64,000 nt of DNA from Membranipora membranacea (Eukaryota; Bryozoa; Gymnolaemata; Cheilostomatida; Membraniporidae), in the NCBI GenBank assembly GCA_914767715.1, contig OU612067.1:28554162-28618161 (forward strand). The letters run 5' to 3'. Shown in pieces: positions 11,901-26,700 of this stretch (positions are counted from its first letter, which is position 1; each line of letters starts with the position of its first letter). The notes under the pieces were generated by a model. It had not been told where the DNA came from and did no database searches. It was given only the letters and a program-made list of their open reading frames with translations. The position numbers and the translations under genes are program-made.

Positions 11901-13144
11901 ACAAGTCTTATATGAATATTGTAGGCATGTAAGCCATGTGGTAAGGTGATATTAGCAGGTCTGGCTCCTGATGCCTGTACTCTGCCGATGATGCACGCTT
12001 CTATCAATGAGATTGACCTGCTACCTGTCGTCAGATACGGAAACTGGTAAGATAATTGAAATGTCTCACTTTATATGGTGTGAACAAAAACTGAGCACCA
12101 TTAATTTATCTTGCCTTTTTTTCTGTGCCTGTCACTGAGTAACACTATCCTTCCCCTAGATCTTTTACAAGAGTGATTTACAGACGAGTGTTACACATGG
12201 GAGCTGATGAAGCATGTAGATGAGCTCAGGGTTTGTTACTTATTTTTATGTATGCTAATAATCTCAATATCACAGCTGCCGTACTTTCACTTACTATGTT
12301 GTGTCGTTTGACCTACTGAGTGCAAGCGAAACAGGCAAATAATAAAATCTTGAGGCGCGCTTTTCTCTCGCCATAGCGTAGCAATTGATGCGTATACATC
12401 CATAAAACTTCACAGTATAAAGAATGAGACATTGTTTGATATAGTGTGAAGGTTTGAAAGTGATGGACTTAGTAGTGAGTAAAGTAACATTGGGACTGCG
12501 TATTTGAGGAGTAAGCACTGTATAACGGTGGATATGAGAGTGAGAAGATGTTGGACAAAGTAGCTCTAGAGTTGTGAGTGAAATACCATGCCGCATTGTT
12601 CAAAATTGGGGGTTGTGTTCTCTTTGAACAAAAGAGCACAACTGAAAAAATCTGAATGGGTTTTTGATGCTATGATGCTAGATGTCTTCAACTCTATAGT
12701 TTGAGATGGAATAAGGTCGCTGGGGTTAAACTACTTGCAATAGAGTTTTATAGTGATATCATTTGGCCCCAATGGGTTACAATGCTTCTAGGGAGTCAGG
12801 CTGAAAACTGATGCAAATTAGCATTACATTTATATTATATAAGAAAAGCTTCAAACATCAGATAAGCGCGTTATGGGTAATATTCTGTGTGATAAACTGC
12901 GGTGCAAAAAAGGTGTTCAGCATCTGGGATGGGATGAAAGCGAACTAATTATGTTATCTCTTAGAGCATCATTTCATCTTCTTACAGCTACCCTCGTGCT
13001 ATGGAGATGTTGAAGGCTGGCAAAATAGACTTAGGTCGACTAGTGGCTGCTCGCTTCCCACTTCATCAATCTAATGATGCACTGAAGGCCACAGCTGGTG
13101 GGTTGACCACGGGCTTCAAGGTCATTATTGACTGTACTCAGTAA
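5952..13144 (+). CDS. SORD: Sorbitol dehydrogenase (zinc-dependent, MDR family), 8 exons
   Basis: Exons: 5952-5999, 6178-6211, 6983-7147, 7391-7544, 10539-10723, 11152-11324, 11925-12046, 12988-13144. Phases join cleanly to give 345 residues and a TAA, close to the usual 350-360. The enzyme oxidises sorbitol to fructose with NAD+ in the polyol pathway, in the cytosol. Catalytic zinc region: VGVCGTDIHYW (Cys) and LGHET (His-Glu), with the later Glu in ALIEPWVVG. A Rossmann fold follows, with GAGAIG and an Asp ending strand 2 (CVVDIN), as expected for NAD. Exon 4 carries C-x2-C-x2-C-x7-C (CHVCELCVIGKEHNC), the structural-zinc tetrad that mammalian SORD lacks. The start was chosen from MENVAAVLHGP, typical of the family. 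Intron 4 (about 3 kb) and intron 6 hold mobile and hairpin elements described separately. No frame damage seen. Confidence 0.93.
8273..8652. mobile_element. hAT-type non-autonomous DNA transposon in SORD intron 4
   Basis: The element starts CAGGGGCGTATATT and ends AATATACGCCACTG, so the 14-bp terminal inverted repeats differ at one position. An 8-bp duplication AGACAAGG sits directly outside on both sides (8265-8272 and 8653-8660). TIRs of the CAGNGGCG type with 8-bp target duplications are hallmarks of hAT elements. At 380 bp it has no transposase. The right half contains a tRNA-like segment and a CACTCACGG...CCGTGAGTG palindrome. Confidence 0.85.
8527..8612 (-). repeat. tRNA-like segment inside the hAT MITE
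   Basis: On the minus strand an A box (TAGCTCAGTGTGTAGAGC) is followed about 40 bases later by a B box (GAGTTCGAATCC), as in a tRNA with a long variable region. The element borders enclose it completely, so this is tRNA-derived sequence carried by the transposon. I do not call it a functional tRNA gene. Confidence 0.5.
10106..10251. repeat. Perfect 56-bp hairpin flanked by 11-bp direct repeats (SORD intron 4)
   Basis: Arms 10119-10174 and 10185-10240 are exact reverse complements separated by a 10-base loop (GAGGGGAGAA). The direct repeat TAACCACATCC lies at 10106-10116 and again at 10241-10251. Absence of any mismatch in the arms points to a recent origin. Candidates are a foldback insertion, a template-switch event, or a long hairpin RNA precursor. 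The sequence itself does not decide. Confidence 0.9.
11718..11844. repeat. Imperfect 52-bp hairpin flanked by 12-bp direct repeats (SORD intron 6)
   Basis: Arms 11726-11777 and 11782-11833 pair with about four mismatches over 52 bp around a 4-base loop. GCTAACAGCTAG occurs at 11718-11729 and again at 11833-11844. Arm sequence is unrelated to the hairpin in intron 4, but the architecture (tight loop, direct repeats outside) is the same. Confidence 0.85.
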
Positions 13145-13313
13145 GAACTAAGGCTTGTTCTGAAGACGCACCCCCTTTTTTCTGTAACAATAACCACATA
13201 TATATCACACCATCCTGTGGCAGATATTGAATGCTTCGAGCGTGAAATACGCAATGATCTTTTTTCCCATATATGTTGTACAAATGATAATATTACCCAC
13301 TTTTAATCACTCA

Positions 13314-13319
13314 AATAAA
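13314..13319 (+). terminator. Candidate SORD polyadenylation signal
   Basis: An AATAAA hexamer lies about 170 bases after the SORD stop codon, a normal distance for a 3' UTR. This rests on position and consensus only. Confidence 0.4.
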
Positions 13320-14744
13320 TTTCTAATCTGTCTAAAAACAAAACTGAGTTTTTTTCACTTTAATACCTGATATGCTACTCTGAGGTTTATATTTCATCAT
13401 AAAATTCAGCTATTTTCGCTTACGCTGAATCAAATATGTCTTCCTCATGAATTATTTATGGAGTATTGTGTAGATCAAGTTTGGCTGCATTCAGAATTGT
13501 TCTCCCACTACTCATAATGCCTTACTGTTGGGGAGTATTTTGTAAATACTCCCGAACGTATCAAGAGCTATTTATTCATCAGAGTGGATAGCATTATTAT
13601 TGCATACTTATTTCATGTCAATGTTTAAGTTCTGAGGTCATATTCAAAAGAACATATGAATATGTATGTACGAATTGGATCAGATATTACATGACATTAT
13701 CATAGCTTACTACCGCGCTTTTATGTATTTTCAATCATTCTTACAATTCACCGCTGGTAAGGTAGAATTAGTTCCAATTTAAGCCACCCAATTCCGGACT
13801 AATCAAGCTAATGATACAGCAAAAAGGCTTCAGAGTTATCATTGACTGTATTCTAGGAGCCCAAAATAAGTCGCTTGTTGAACGAAAATAACATATTTTT
13901 GATTTTTTCCAATTTATTCTTAAGATTGATTATAATACAATATAAGCTAGTTCAGTAATCATGAAGGAAAAATTAAAAGTTATATTTACACGGTGCACCA
14001 TACGACAATGAATTTTACATCCCGTCTAATAAAATGAAGCTGAAGATTTGCTTCTTTTTGTGGCTGCTAAGCATTGATTAAGATTTGTGTTACCATATTA
14101 TTGCTGATAAATAGGTGAGATCATGCTGTTACTGGCTTAACCAATTTTATCCATAATTAGTATTAGTATATGACACCTTGATTATATTTAGTGGCTTATT
14201 ATACTGAATCTTAAGCCATGTAACTTCATGTTTGTGATTATACATAAATAAAAGGAAAATGAAACGTTATATGCTCTGATTCAGTCAAAATTATATGATA
14301 CTATGCGCATACCAGCATATATCTACTACCAGAGTAGACAGTATTGTGGATACAATCAGCAATAAATAAAATATGTGGTGTAGAAGTGATTAGAAAGGTA
14401 TTATATTTATGGATAGTATAGAATCTGTTGATTGATCAGCAAATTAAGATTAATCATAGAGATGGGGGGTAAATGATGGCATTGTAATTGAGCAAACAAA
14501 AACACTTTTTGGTGGCTCTTGAGTGTGTAGTGAATTATATTACTATAAACTATAAGGGCCAATACATAGAAGTTACATAGTAGCTAGTGGTATTATTTCT
14601 TAATACTAAGAAATACATGAAAGAACAAAGTCAGATATAAGCTTATATCATCTTTAAAGAATGTTTGCTACCTGGCATTCAGATATCTTCCAGTAAGAGT
14701 GGTTGATCTGTGATCCTGATCTGCCACACATCACCATTTCCAGT
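13320..14744. other. Tail-to-tail spacer between SORD and the TBK1-like gene
   Basis: AT-rich sequence with no supportable ORF, RNA gene or clear repeat. It holds the 3' UTRs of two convergent genes. Confidence 0.5.
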
Positions 14745-17700
14745 CTAGCGAGAGACAAAGCTCTAAAATAAACATTAGTAGTTGTAATATGTGAGTTGCC
14801 TTCTCTCTGAGGTCATATGTCAATGAGGAAACAACTCTAATGTGTTTCAATTTTATTTCTATGTCAATATTCCAAGGATAGAATATTGATCGAAAAAGAA
14901 GACAAGAGATGTTAACTCAATATTTCAAACTTCAATTGTAACCTCATGTCACAGTGTAAATCTTGGATCCGGGGGGGGGGGAGCAAAAGTCTGGGGGACT
15001 CAGACTAGGATCCAGTACTTCAGCACAAATTAGTTATAATGGCATGAGATTGTAACTTACACCGCAGAGTGCACTTATATCATCAGTATGTCTGCTGTTA
15101 TCGCTGGCTATTTGTGACAGCTGCTTCATATCTGAGCTCATTCTGAAAAGTGAAGATAACTCACAGGTAAATCATAACGTGATAGACTCTCATTCTTTAC
15201 AGTAAATCACAAGATGAACAATGCCAGCAAATTTGAGACGCAGATCCTAAATTGGAATGCAAAGCCACCACGTGACGCTTATATCATGCTGTCTGCTTTA
15301 TTGGTGGATTCCATTAATATTACAACTAATTTGAGATTGTGATATTTTATATGGGTGTGAAAAGGTTTTATCCAGCGCACTTAACAACCATCGTTCTTTA
15401 GGAAGCTGTCAATGCAAGTTTTATAATATATAACCAGTTCACTCCTTTTTAGTCCAACTTCCTTATGCGGAATTAGTGCTATTTCCCACAAGAATGGCAG
15501 CCCTTCGGTGATAACTCAAAGTATTCTACAGTCAGGCAATTCAAACTTTGCTTGATTGGTGTAAGTTCATTTTGAATTATGCGGCCAGCATTGAATAAAC
15601 AATCCGATGACACCTACATCAATCTAATGCTAACTTTACATGGCTGTGACAGTACTTACCCTCTCAGGTCTCTGAAGAGCTCCTTCTGATCCTCTGAGTA
15701 ATTCTCCACATCACCCAGAGGGAGCTCATACCCCGTATCCTCAGAGGAGAGAGACAACCCTGACATACCGGCGGTTACTGGGTAACTAGGGGTGGATGTA
15801 ACCGATGTCATAGGGGTGTTACTAACTTTGTCTACCAGGCGCAGCAACTCAAAATCAGACTGTAAAACCATAAGGTCATTCAATAAATACACATTATATG
15901 AGGTTAAATGGATTCACATTTTTTGCATGGCAACCCTCATTCAGTCCTTATATGGTTGATTTTTTCAGCTCTACTGACTCAGTTTATGCACCAAACTTTT
16001 AAAACAGCCTTTCATGATTTATAACGCTTGGTATGCTAACTCGGCTTCTGTTACTTTTGTCATGGTCGTCTCACTGAATATGATGTTGTTAAGTTATTCT
16101 TCCAAAGCAATTTAAGGTCGATACAGATGACTGCCAATATATTAGACGCACCTCTTTGAGGTCCCTGGACAGTTCTCCTTGAGTGATCTGTAGTTTCTCC
16201 ATCTTTGTCTTCAGTTTCAGAATCTTTGCTTGTATTCTAAACGCCATTCTGTAAAAAGAATTGATAAATTTGTAACATGAATCATTGTTAAGTTTCATTT
16301 TTCCTAGCGTGCTGAGTGTTCCTTTTGAATGATGAGGACGATTTCTCTCCAAACTTTTTTGCAGCAATGAGTTGATCAGGGTCGTGAGCCTCATTCTCAG
16401 TGCTATAATCACCGATCTGACTTGTGTGTGACTGAGGTCAGAGCCACAAACATAAAATGTCTTTTGCACAATGAAGATTTATTATCTGTTATTTATTTAA
16501 CTCCTAGTATGTTTTCACATGAAATCAAAGCGTTATTGATTGATATTGATTTAATTTGCCACATAGGAATGCCTAGCATTATATAAATGTTATAACTCCT
16601 AGGTGAAAAATAGCAGAAACAGAGCAAACTTACGTGAACCACTGACGGAAAAGTTGAAATGTTTTCTTTGTTCCGTCCCAGCAATGATCTTCTAATAATG
16701 ACAATGCTGAGGTGCAATTCTCACTCATTTTATTTCTATAAAACATAACGAGTAAATCATATGTACGGTGCATTGCAGTCCAGGAACTAATATAACTTTT
16801 CAAAAGGCTCCACTCGCTTGAAATATTGAAATTTTATCATCGGATCCCTAAGATCCAACTACGTCAAAAATATTGTTTCCCTGTATGAGGCAACTGTCCT
16901 CACAAGCCTATCTATAAGGTAACTCTGGAGTCAATATACGAATCAGTAACTCTCTATAGTAATATTCTTTCTTATGTAACATGACAAATAATAGTGGAGA
17001 ACTAATCAATAAGAGAATTCCACGGGACTCAGCCTGTTCCATATATAAGGAAGTGATAAGAGAAAATCATCATCACAAAATTTACAGATGAATTAGTCAT
17101 CTCTTTATCTGATTATAGTGCATTGTTTTAGGAGAGATACTTCACTAATTAGATGCAGATCGATGATTTGATTAGCAGGAGGACTCCATTTATACTCACT
17201 TTTCAAATTTGTGAATTTGCTCTTCGTTATAGGGAAGAGTTTTCATTTTCCTTTCCCTGTCAAACTCAGATTTGCAGTTTTCCACGCTTTGTGTCATCGA
17301 TGAAGCTTTCTCATAGCTATGGACAGAAACAAGGTCAATTATAATACATCAATATGTTAATCACATATATAATATAATGGAAATCCTAAATAAATTCTAG
17401 CTACATGCTCATAAATGTATGAATGTATCAGGATGTATCTATGTAGAAAATAAAACGCTATTAACTCAGATTAAATCCTTGTTTGGCTATTAATTTATCT
17501 GCACAGTTCAGTAACAAACTACATAACAACAGCGTTGTGTGTGAGAAATTTGTCATTGTTATGACATTTAGTGACCAATCCTAAGGCATAATATCATTTC
17601 AATGACTCCTGGCACAGGGCACTCATGTTGTCCCTGTCACCAATGGAGGAGGAAAATAACATCTATAACTTTATGGGAGTCATTGCTCTGAATAATTTTA

Positions 17701-20700
17701 TAAATCTTTATATACAATAGAACTGTTTGATAACCAGCTCACACTGGTGTCGGGTTAGTATCGACTGGAACAGGAACTGGAACCGGCCGGATAAAGCGGG
17801 GAAGGTAAATAGTTTTGAATATATATGAAAGTCCTGTTCTAATCGAAAAAATACAATTAGTAACTGGATCAGGATCTTTCCAGATTACTAAATTTATTAA
17901 ATATATTAGCTAGCTACTAGGATATAGATATGATTAAATCCGTAATCAGTATTATCAGTGGTATGTTCTCAGGCTCCAAACTTAGAGGGGTTAGATAAAC
18001 TCTCCTAGCAGATATTTGATGACGCGAAAAGACCAACTACTTCCAATCTGGTGTGTGGGCACTCAGACCATTGATATCTTCAAAGCATGGTCACACAAAT
18101 GTCTCACACCTCCTTTCACTGCCTGAGCACAGTTCTGGTGGTACCCCAGCATCCTATTTGAAAGTTTATTTGACATTTTAGCAAGTTGCAATTTTACATT
18201 GGTCTTATTGTCCCCCTTTATTTATATTTCAATGTAGAGTAATGTGATAGGAGAGAGGGGGTGGGAGAACTCACCACATATCCTTATCTTTATCACAGCC
18301 GCTCCGACGTCTCCACTTATGAGATAACTCCCTCTTATCTGATATTTTCTCTTTATAATCCTCTCCATATTTCCTCAGGTCTGACATGTACATCGTTATC
18401 TGAATAATCGTTAAAACTAAATAATAATACATCAGAATATCATCATATTTGTTAACTCAATGAGATAACAGATCACTGCTACTTATTCAGGAGTGGCACT
18501 CCCAAGGAGCCAAATGCTCCTCTCCATTTTTGACAACACTTGGTGCAAATGTTGTTTGTAAAACTGTGAATAACATCATTAATTCTCAATTCTCTAACCG
18601 TAAACAGGAACAACAGTGGAAAGAAAAAGTAGAATGTTTCCCTTTGCATACTATTTGCATAATTATACAAATATAAAGCGAAAAACATTTAGGGTTTGTC
18701 ATCATGTTTGAAACTGCAGACATGTGAATCGGAAAGGTCTGTCGCTATTTTTAATTCCAAGACAAAGCAAAAACCCCTATTACCAACATAATATGTCTTT
18801 GTGTTGCCAGATGTTGACTCATGTCATATCTATTACTGTCATTAACATTTTTATATACTACTGTCTGTTACTTACACAGAGTAAGTATCCCTCAGTAATT
18901 ATCATCCATCAAGAAGCATTTATGACAAGCAACTATTTTCTTTAAAAATATTGAACCAAAAAGTAAAACCATTTTACTATTTAGGTAAAGGATGATGGGG
19001 TATACTTATCATCCTTGACCTATTAAAGCTAGGACACCCAACACTCACAAATTGTATTGGATAACATTTTGACAAGCAGTTATTATCACAAAAATCTAAC
19101 CCAAAATTTGTGCATGGTTGAGGCTGTTGTGTTAATTACACTTACCTCCTCAAACTTTCCCTGAAGTTCAGGCATTCGCTGTAGTAATGATGGACTGCTA
19201 TCCCTGATACTCGGTAGCGAAGATATATTCTTCATGAACTGAAATCTCATCCTCACTTCGTCTGCTGTACACACAACCATCATTATATTATCTCTTAGTA
19301 ATATTACCATTCTTATCAGGTAGTGTCTGCAAAGAGATACACAAATTTCCTGTGATAAGGGAAGCATGGATCATAAAAAATAAAAGTCTGAGTAGATCTA
19401 TGTAAGGATGTAGCAACTATCCCTAGTAAGGTTTTGCTAACGAATTGTTATTCCAACACAATTAAACTATACTATATATTGAACTATCAATAGTAATTGA
19501 AAACAATATGACTATCAAACTATACTATTGAACTATGAAAAATACAATTTAACTATCAACTTTATAATGCGGGCCTGATGGGAGCAGGGAGTTTAGGACC
19601 AATATCCCAAACGCCCTGATGGGACTTGATACTAATTTGAAGTTGTCTTTTCAGATGCTTGGCTGATTCATTGTCACCATATAAAACCTGACTAATTCCC
19701 TTTCAGGTAGATTAAGTTTGAACTCAAGATATATTTGATGAAAGGGTGGAGCAAATCATGATTAAATATCACAGGTGTTTGTTTGATACCCTCACATGAT
19801 AAATATATTATCAGCTAAGCATGATTTAATACCTTTTAATTTCTATAGGTAATTCATCACAAACTTTATCACCTGACGATTGGGTTAAATATCTGACAAC
19901 GACAATTCATAGAAGTTACCATGATTCATAATGTCCATAAAACTCATTTTAATAGAAGCAGTGAATAACCAGGGAATTCCCTGAAATACAGTTTGAGGAA
20001 GAGACAACTGTAATAATGTAAACATTAATTTCTCAATTTAAGACCACGTGGCGAAATAATGATGATTTTGCAAAAACTTCAAATAGTTTTTATCACCGGG
20101 ATTAAGGAAGTAGATAAAAGAGTGAAGAGCTTTAAATTATGACTGCCCTGTTCAATACATAAATCTAATATTTTCTCAAAAGGAAATTCCCTGAAGCTAT
20201 AAATCTTCTGAAGTATTTTATGGATGGTTACTTTAATGGAGTGGGAGGAGTTCGCCCACATCAATTAGGGTGGATCAGATCTCTTGGAATGTCTCGGAAA
20301 TCCAAAGCATCCCCGGAAGTCGTGTGATGTGTCAGGGGGAATCCCCAGACTCATTAAATATTTATTCTTTCTAAGCAAGTATTTATATTATTATTATGTC
20401 AGGGACAATCTGTAGGTTTTGTATGAGTTTTATATAACCAACGAGGAAGTAAGAAATCATGATGTAGAAAGAGTGGAGTAGTTATTAATTGTAACTTGCT
20501 ATGTAAGTTTAGTCAGTCAGATTAGTTAGCCACAGACTTCCATGTACAGAGTCTATGTTATTCTGCTTGACCTTGTCAAGTGAAATGTCAGTTTGCACTT
20601 ATCACGGGAAGTACAAGGTGGAAATTATTTAACTTCCAGGCCAATGTTTTGAGAAGAAACTGAATGCTCAATCATGATTCATGAGACACAATGCAAAAAA

Positions 20701-23700
20701 CCAGCTTATATTCTTCGATGAAATAAGGAAATACCTCCTCCCTGGCTCCTGTCTAGGAAAGGGTATTGCAACAGCTGTAAAAGACCGGCTCAGCTTGGCC
20801 TCGTGTGAGTGCATCACATATTTTATGGTACATTAACTGTCACAGGGAAAACATCCTATTTCTACTTCACATGCTTAATGTATATAGCACATAAATTAGA
20901 CACAACATTTATATATTTATGGCTGTAACAATAAAATGAATCAAAAATGTTATTTTTTATACATCAGTACTTTTTTATTCCAAAGTATCTTTCCCGGATC
21001 TAAATTTTTGATAGGGAGAACAGAAATGGAATTCTTTGAAATCACATCATGCCTTAGAATTAAGTTGCAATAATCAAAATACCCGCCAAGTTTAGAGCAA
21101 TAATAAGTAGACTATATGAATATACGACTATATGATTTCGATTTTTTCTTGGTAGGTAAGTCAGCATACTTACTCATAAGCCTTGACAGCCTTATCTAGT
21201 GCACATTGTAATGTGAGCATCAGATTCACTTTCCTACAGATATACATCATCACTCCTGTACAAGCTTTAGCTAGCTGGTAATCCTTCTCCAGATCATAGG
21301 CTGATCCAAACCGAGGAAACTTCGCTGTCAAAATTACAACACATGTCAAATACAGATTGCCATCTCAAAATATGCTGAGTTATTGTCGTGTCAACATAAA
21401 ATTATGCAAACTTACACCAAAAACAAAGTTTCCTTCAAATACACGTGTCTTTTCTGATCGTCTCAAATATACTATTATGGGACATGGGGGAGACAAATGT
21501 AAATCTTTATTCTTGTAGTGTTTGATATAAACCCATAATACTAGTCCACTACTGTAAAACTGTATAATTCACTAGTGAAGCAAAAACGTAGGACTTTAGT
21601 TCAGAAAAATTTTAAAAGAAGCAGTTTGGCAAGATGTTTGAATTTTTGTGATCCGAAAACGTGTATCTCTAAAAAGTCCATGTGCGTACCTAATCTTTCT
21701 GCTGAGGTACCTAGATTGTTATCAATTCAATTTGCAGTTTTGGGAAGAAAAATGTTCCCCAGCCCCGAATAACATAACATTTACTTCCGTGTCAAACAAC
21801 ATACCAGCAGGTGAAGCGCAACTCAATCATACAGCAACAGTCGCTGACATTAGGGTCAGGGTATTTGACCTATTACTTTTATTGTTGTGCCTGTGACCAA
21901 ATGATTTCCCGTTTTCACAAGGACCGTTGATAGTAAATTGTAAAACCACAGCTGCCGTCTCCCTTGCTGATTGAGCGTGTAAGTTAAGGTAAATTGTCAG
22001 TTTTGATGAGTACCATATATACTTGATAGACGTCTAGGGTGGAGCTTTTCGGTCTCAGATAGTGAGCTATCACAGAGCGCTTCTCTTGACATTAATCCAT
22101 AGATAATGGCCAGATACAATAATTTCTTTTTGGTAGAGGTCATATCTATCAAACCAACTCCTTGACCAAACTTTCTTCCAATCCTATCATCACAATGAGA
22201 CAAGTTTTTTAAATATCTTGAGATCCGTTATTCGAATGAATATCTTCATTAAAGTTTTAATATTTTTGCTCACCATTGTTGCATTCCTCAACAAGGCCTA
22301 CTATTGAAAAATTACTACATAATACTGTCTCGAATCCTTGTTGCACAGAAGCATGACTATCAAATTGTTTGAATTTCTATTTCCTATCCTTCAAATATAT
22401 AATTTCAACAGCATTTGAAATATGACAAGGAATCTTTAATTAATGAAACAATACCAGACACATCGGAGGGAGAAAAGTTGGTTCCCCGGCAGTGTGCCTA
22501 AAGTCGGTAAAGTATAATCCACTGACACCCAGTCCATTCAATATCTGACTAGTTGATAGATTGTGGATTCATTTTTTTGCTGCAAAAGGAACTACGCTCA
22601 TCTTTTCCTTGAGTTATATCGCGTAAAATTTTCAATAGTCAAAGTAGTGACCCTATACCCTATAAATAAGCTGGTAAAACATGGGGCAAATTCGCCTGTG
22701 CAAGCCTATTTTTTTGTTGGTTGGATTTGCCACCACTGCATTCTGAAAAGTATGTGGTTTAGCTCAAAATAAGGAAAACTACTATCATTATAATGAATTA
22801 TTATATTTTGAATTATCAACGACTCTCTGAGCAAGCTGTTATTGATGAATTTTATTAGTAGAGGGTTTTGATGCAAACTCAAGGCAATAGTACTATCAAA
22901 AAGAAATAAGCACTTACGGACGAATGGTTTAGCTGGATGATCCTCAGAGCTGCCCACTGGATCCACACAATGATATAAGAATACAGGGTTACTGTCTGTC
23001 GTACTTGGGAATCTGTCAGACTTCCCGTGTTCTCCCATCAGATCCTCCACCAGACCATTCTCATAGAGCAGCAGCTGATCCTTCGGTACATACTTACACT
23101 GCTTCTCTATCAACTCCTTCATCTTACGAAGACTAGCAATAAAAAGTGTAACAAATAGACTTTGATGTTGAAAGCTGTAATAATATGAGGAAAGCAGAAG
23201 CAAAAATCAAATAATACCGAAAACATTTTTTCCATTCCAATGGATCGAAACATCACTCTCATTCTTTCTCAGAAAATGCATGTTCAATGTGATCAAATTT
23301 GTTCATATAAACACATGAGTAGGAATCAGGCAATTATTCCTCTCAGATCAAGGTATGTTGCAAAGTATGAAGGTATGCAGACAGGAAACCTTTATAGGTC
23401 GGTCATTGCGACACAGGCAACTGACTATCAGGGGGAAAATTTCAATTTTACTATTTTTTTGCCCTTTAACAGTTTTAGACTTATGGTTCCTTTTATTTAG
23501 ATATGAAATATCAATCAAATCTATAAATTTCAATTAAATTTATATAATCATCTTAACAAGAAACCTGTCACATTAGTGGAATAAGGAAACATAACAGTTT
23601 TTTTTTTACTTCGTTGAGAAAAACTTAGGACATTTGACTGATTTTTGCCTGAACTGACTATTTCACTTACTTGTCGCTGGGATCGCAGTAGACTTTAATC

Positions 23701-26700
23701 ATTTTACATTTGCTCGTATCAAAGACGTCCAGTATCACTTTATTGCATATGTCGTTCACAACTTGGAAGTAGCGATCAAAGTTAGTACATTGATGCAGAT
23801 TTACTTCCAGAAGTCCGGCGATAAGCGGTACGATCAACAGCTTTAGCCCTCTGCAACAGAGTCAGAACAACTTATGTTTTTGTTTGGTGAAATAAAAATC
23901 AGATGGTCTTAGCACAGTCATATTCAGTGGAATGGGCGCTGAAGACTGTAGTTACCATGTAAAATAAGCTGAAAAATAAGTCACCAAGGAAATGAATACC
24001 GAGTAATCTTTTAAAATCAATTTGGGTATCCAAATCTTGTCCACAGTTACTGGCAGCATCAGAGCTAAACAACCAACTGGTCCTCAAAGAATCCGATCTC
24101 TTTCTGCTGCTGAACTACTTTGATGCTTAATGTTTTATATTATGATCATTTTCTGACACTCACTCTGACAGAGCACATGTGTTGGGGAGTGATTTAGAAT
24201 ATTCTATCTCGGCTCTCTCTCGCTCCTGAACACCAGATATCACTCCATACTCCTTGTTCTTCAAGATTTTTTGCCTTAGAAAGCAAAAACATGATACAGA
24301 TTTATTGCGTCACTAGCCTTTTTAGGGGGGGCAATGTAAAATTTTTTTTTTAAGTATGCGTTCTGAATTCTATTGAAAAAAAGTCAAAGGGCTCATTCAC
24401 CTAGAAAGAATGCATACAATAAATCACACTGTAGACAATTTTACAACATCAGCTAGCTTTTTCCATTTGAACATAAAAAAATTGCAGCATCGACAAAACC
24501 CACTCGGGTAGATATACATACATGTCGTTTCTATTTCGGCGACCGCCAAACGGTCTGAAAGGAAGTGAGCCAGTAGCCACATGATAAATAGTAACTCCAA
24601 CACTCCACAGATCCACGGAGGAAGAAAAAGATTGGCTGGAACCAAAACCATTACGCATCACAGCTCTGTCGTACAAATCTGGATGCTGTCAAATAGAACA
24701 GTTATGGTAAATAGATATTGTGAGATTTCAGAGTGGTTCTAATGAAAAGTCATATATATTTTACAAGGAAAATGAGATCATAATTAAACTACAATACAGA
24801 AGAGTTTGAACAGCGTCACCCTAAATTTCTGATTGTGTATAAAAGAGTTTGCTAGTCTGAGTGACAATATTCACAGACAAGTTCACAAAAATTCAAACCC
24901 AAATCGGTATCTAACCGCGTACCAGATATTCCTCTGTACCATAGAGTGAAGTAAATCTATCCTGGTCGTGCTCCTCCAATAATTTAGCAGCTCCAAAATC
25001 AGTCAGCTTGTATATCGATCTACAATGTACAAGAAAAAGGTCAAATGCAAGTAGTGGTTAATGTCAAATGTCAATGTAATGACTGTGTGTGAGCATGTGG
25101 GGGGAGGGGGGTATATCTTTTGTTTATGATAATCAGACTATAAAGCATAGATACATAGAGATTCACTAATAAGGATGGCAGGATTTGGAATACTCAATGA
25201 CGTTGTGGACTACCACACGGGTTTCAATTATAATTAATGATTCGAGCCCTTTTTGTGAAATATTAACATGGTTGCAGTTAGAAATAGCAATTAAATTTAA
25301 GTTAGGATAGCTGTATATCACATTACCTTCCCTCTGCAGTTATAAGTTTCATGATATTGCCAGGTTTGATGTCTCTGTGTACAACTTTTTGTTCCCTTAA
25401 ATACCGCAAGCCTTCGGCTGTAACACAGATAAAGAAACACTGTTATAGTCTATCAGGACAAAAAGAGGAAATATATATAAAATTATATATATATATACTT
25501 TTATTGTCAGCAACAATTCATTATTACTAATGTTTTTCATGATGTGACAGGACGCCTGGGATTCCCAATACACAGAACAATGCAGATGTTCAGTTCTATT
25601 ATCTCATTACATGTAAGAGTATGAGGACACAATGCAGAAAGGAAACATATTATCAGTTCATGACTCACAAAAAGGAAAGTTACATTGTGATCTAATGACT
25701 AACACCTTTGTCACCGTAGTTTATTACTGTAACAATTGCCTTACTACAAGTTAACAGTGATAACATCATTGGGCAAACTCCAACTTCTCTCGGATGTGAT
25801 GAGTAAGATAAAGTGAATACACAAGGTCAGGTATACTTACTGATGTGTAGTAAAAATAGTAAAAATTCCTCTTCCTCTAGTCCGTAAGCATTGGTTGGCT
25901 GATCTAGTATAGAGTATAAACTTCCTCCGTTGCAATATTCCATTACAATGACACGAGAAGGGGGTCTCTCTGATGTCTGAGACTAAAGAGTAATACAAAA
26001 ATTGTTGCATATATGTAACTTCTCAAATAATACAAAGAAAACAATCACAGAGCAGGAAGTTACATAGGAAGTTAGCGGTCTTTCCAAAGGAAACTCACAT
26101 AATACATAATTAGGGACAGAGAAACTCTTGCTGATAAGTCAGCTGAGCGGATCAGCATTGTGAACAATAGTGATCATTCTGATCTCCCAAATATATATTT
26201 TTTTAAATTTCATTAATAAACATTAATATATATAGCCTAATTGATACTTGATTGCATTTATAGACATGAAGCATATAATTGACACATATATATTTCAGTT
26301 GTACGAACAATTTTTTCAAAGCCCGTATATCTGATGTTTTGAGGACTTTATGACACAATTGTTAAGTGCACCCAGATACTCACCTCCTCTTCAATGGACA
26401 ACATTCTGACGATATTTTCATGTCGAAGCTTTTGGAGAAGTTGAAACTCTCGTTCCTGCTGCTGCGACTCACCGTAGTGAAGCCTTTCTCTGTGTCTACT
26501 GCTGAACACCTTGACAGCGTACAAGTCTCCTGTTTTCTGTCAGAAGGGATAAAATAAAAAAGTAACCATTTACCATGAATACAGAACAGGATAATGCCAT
26601 TACCAATCATTTTCACAAAATTATTTTTCGCAAAGGCACAATGATCTCAAATTATACCAACAGCAAAGCGCAGTGGCTTTTGTAAAACAAGTTGCATGAT

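Noticed and set aside
22706-23203. 165-codon minus-strand ORF taken as one gene
   Set aside because: Only 22918-23132 is coding, as an exon of the TBK1-like gene. The rest is read-through into introns.
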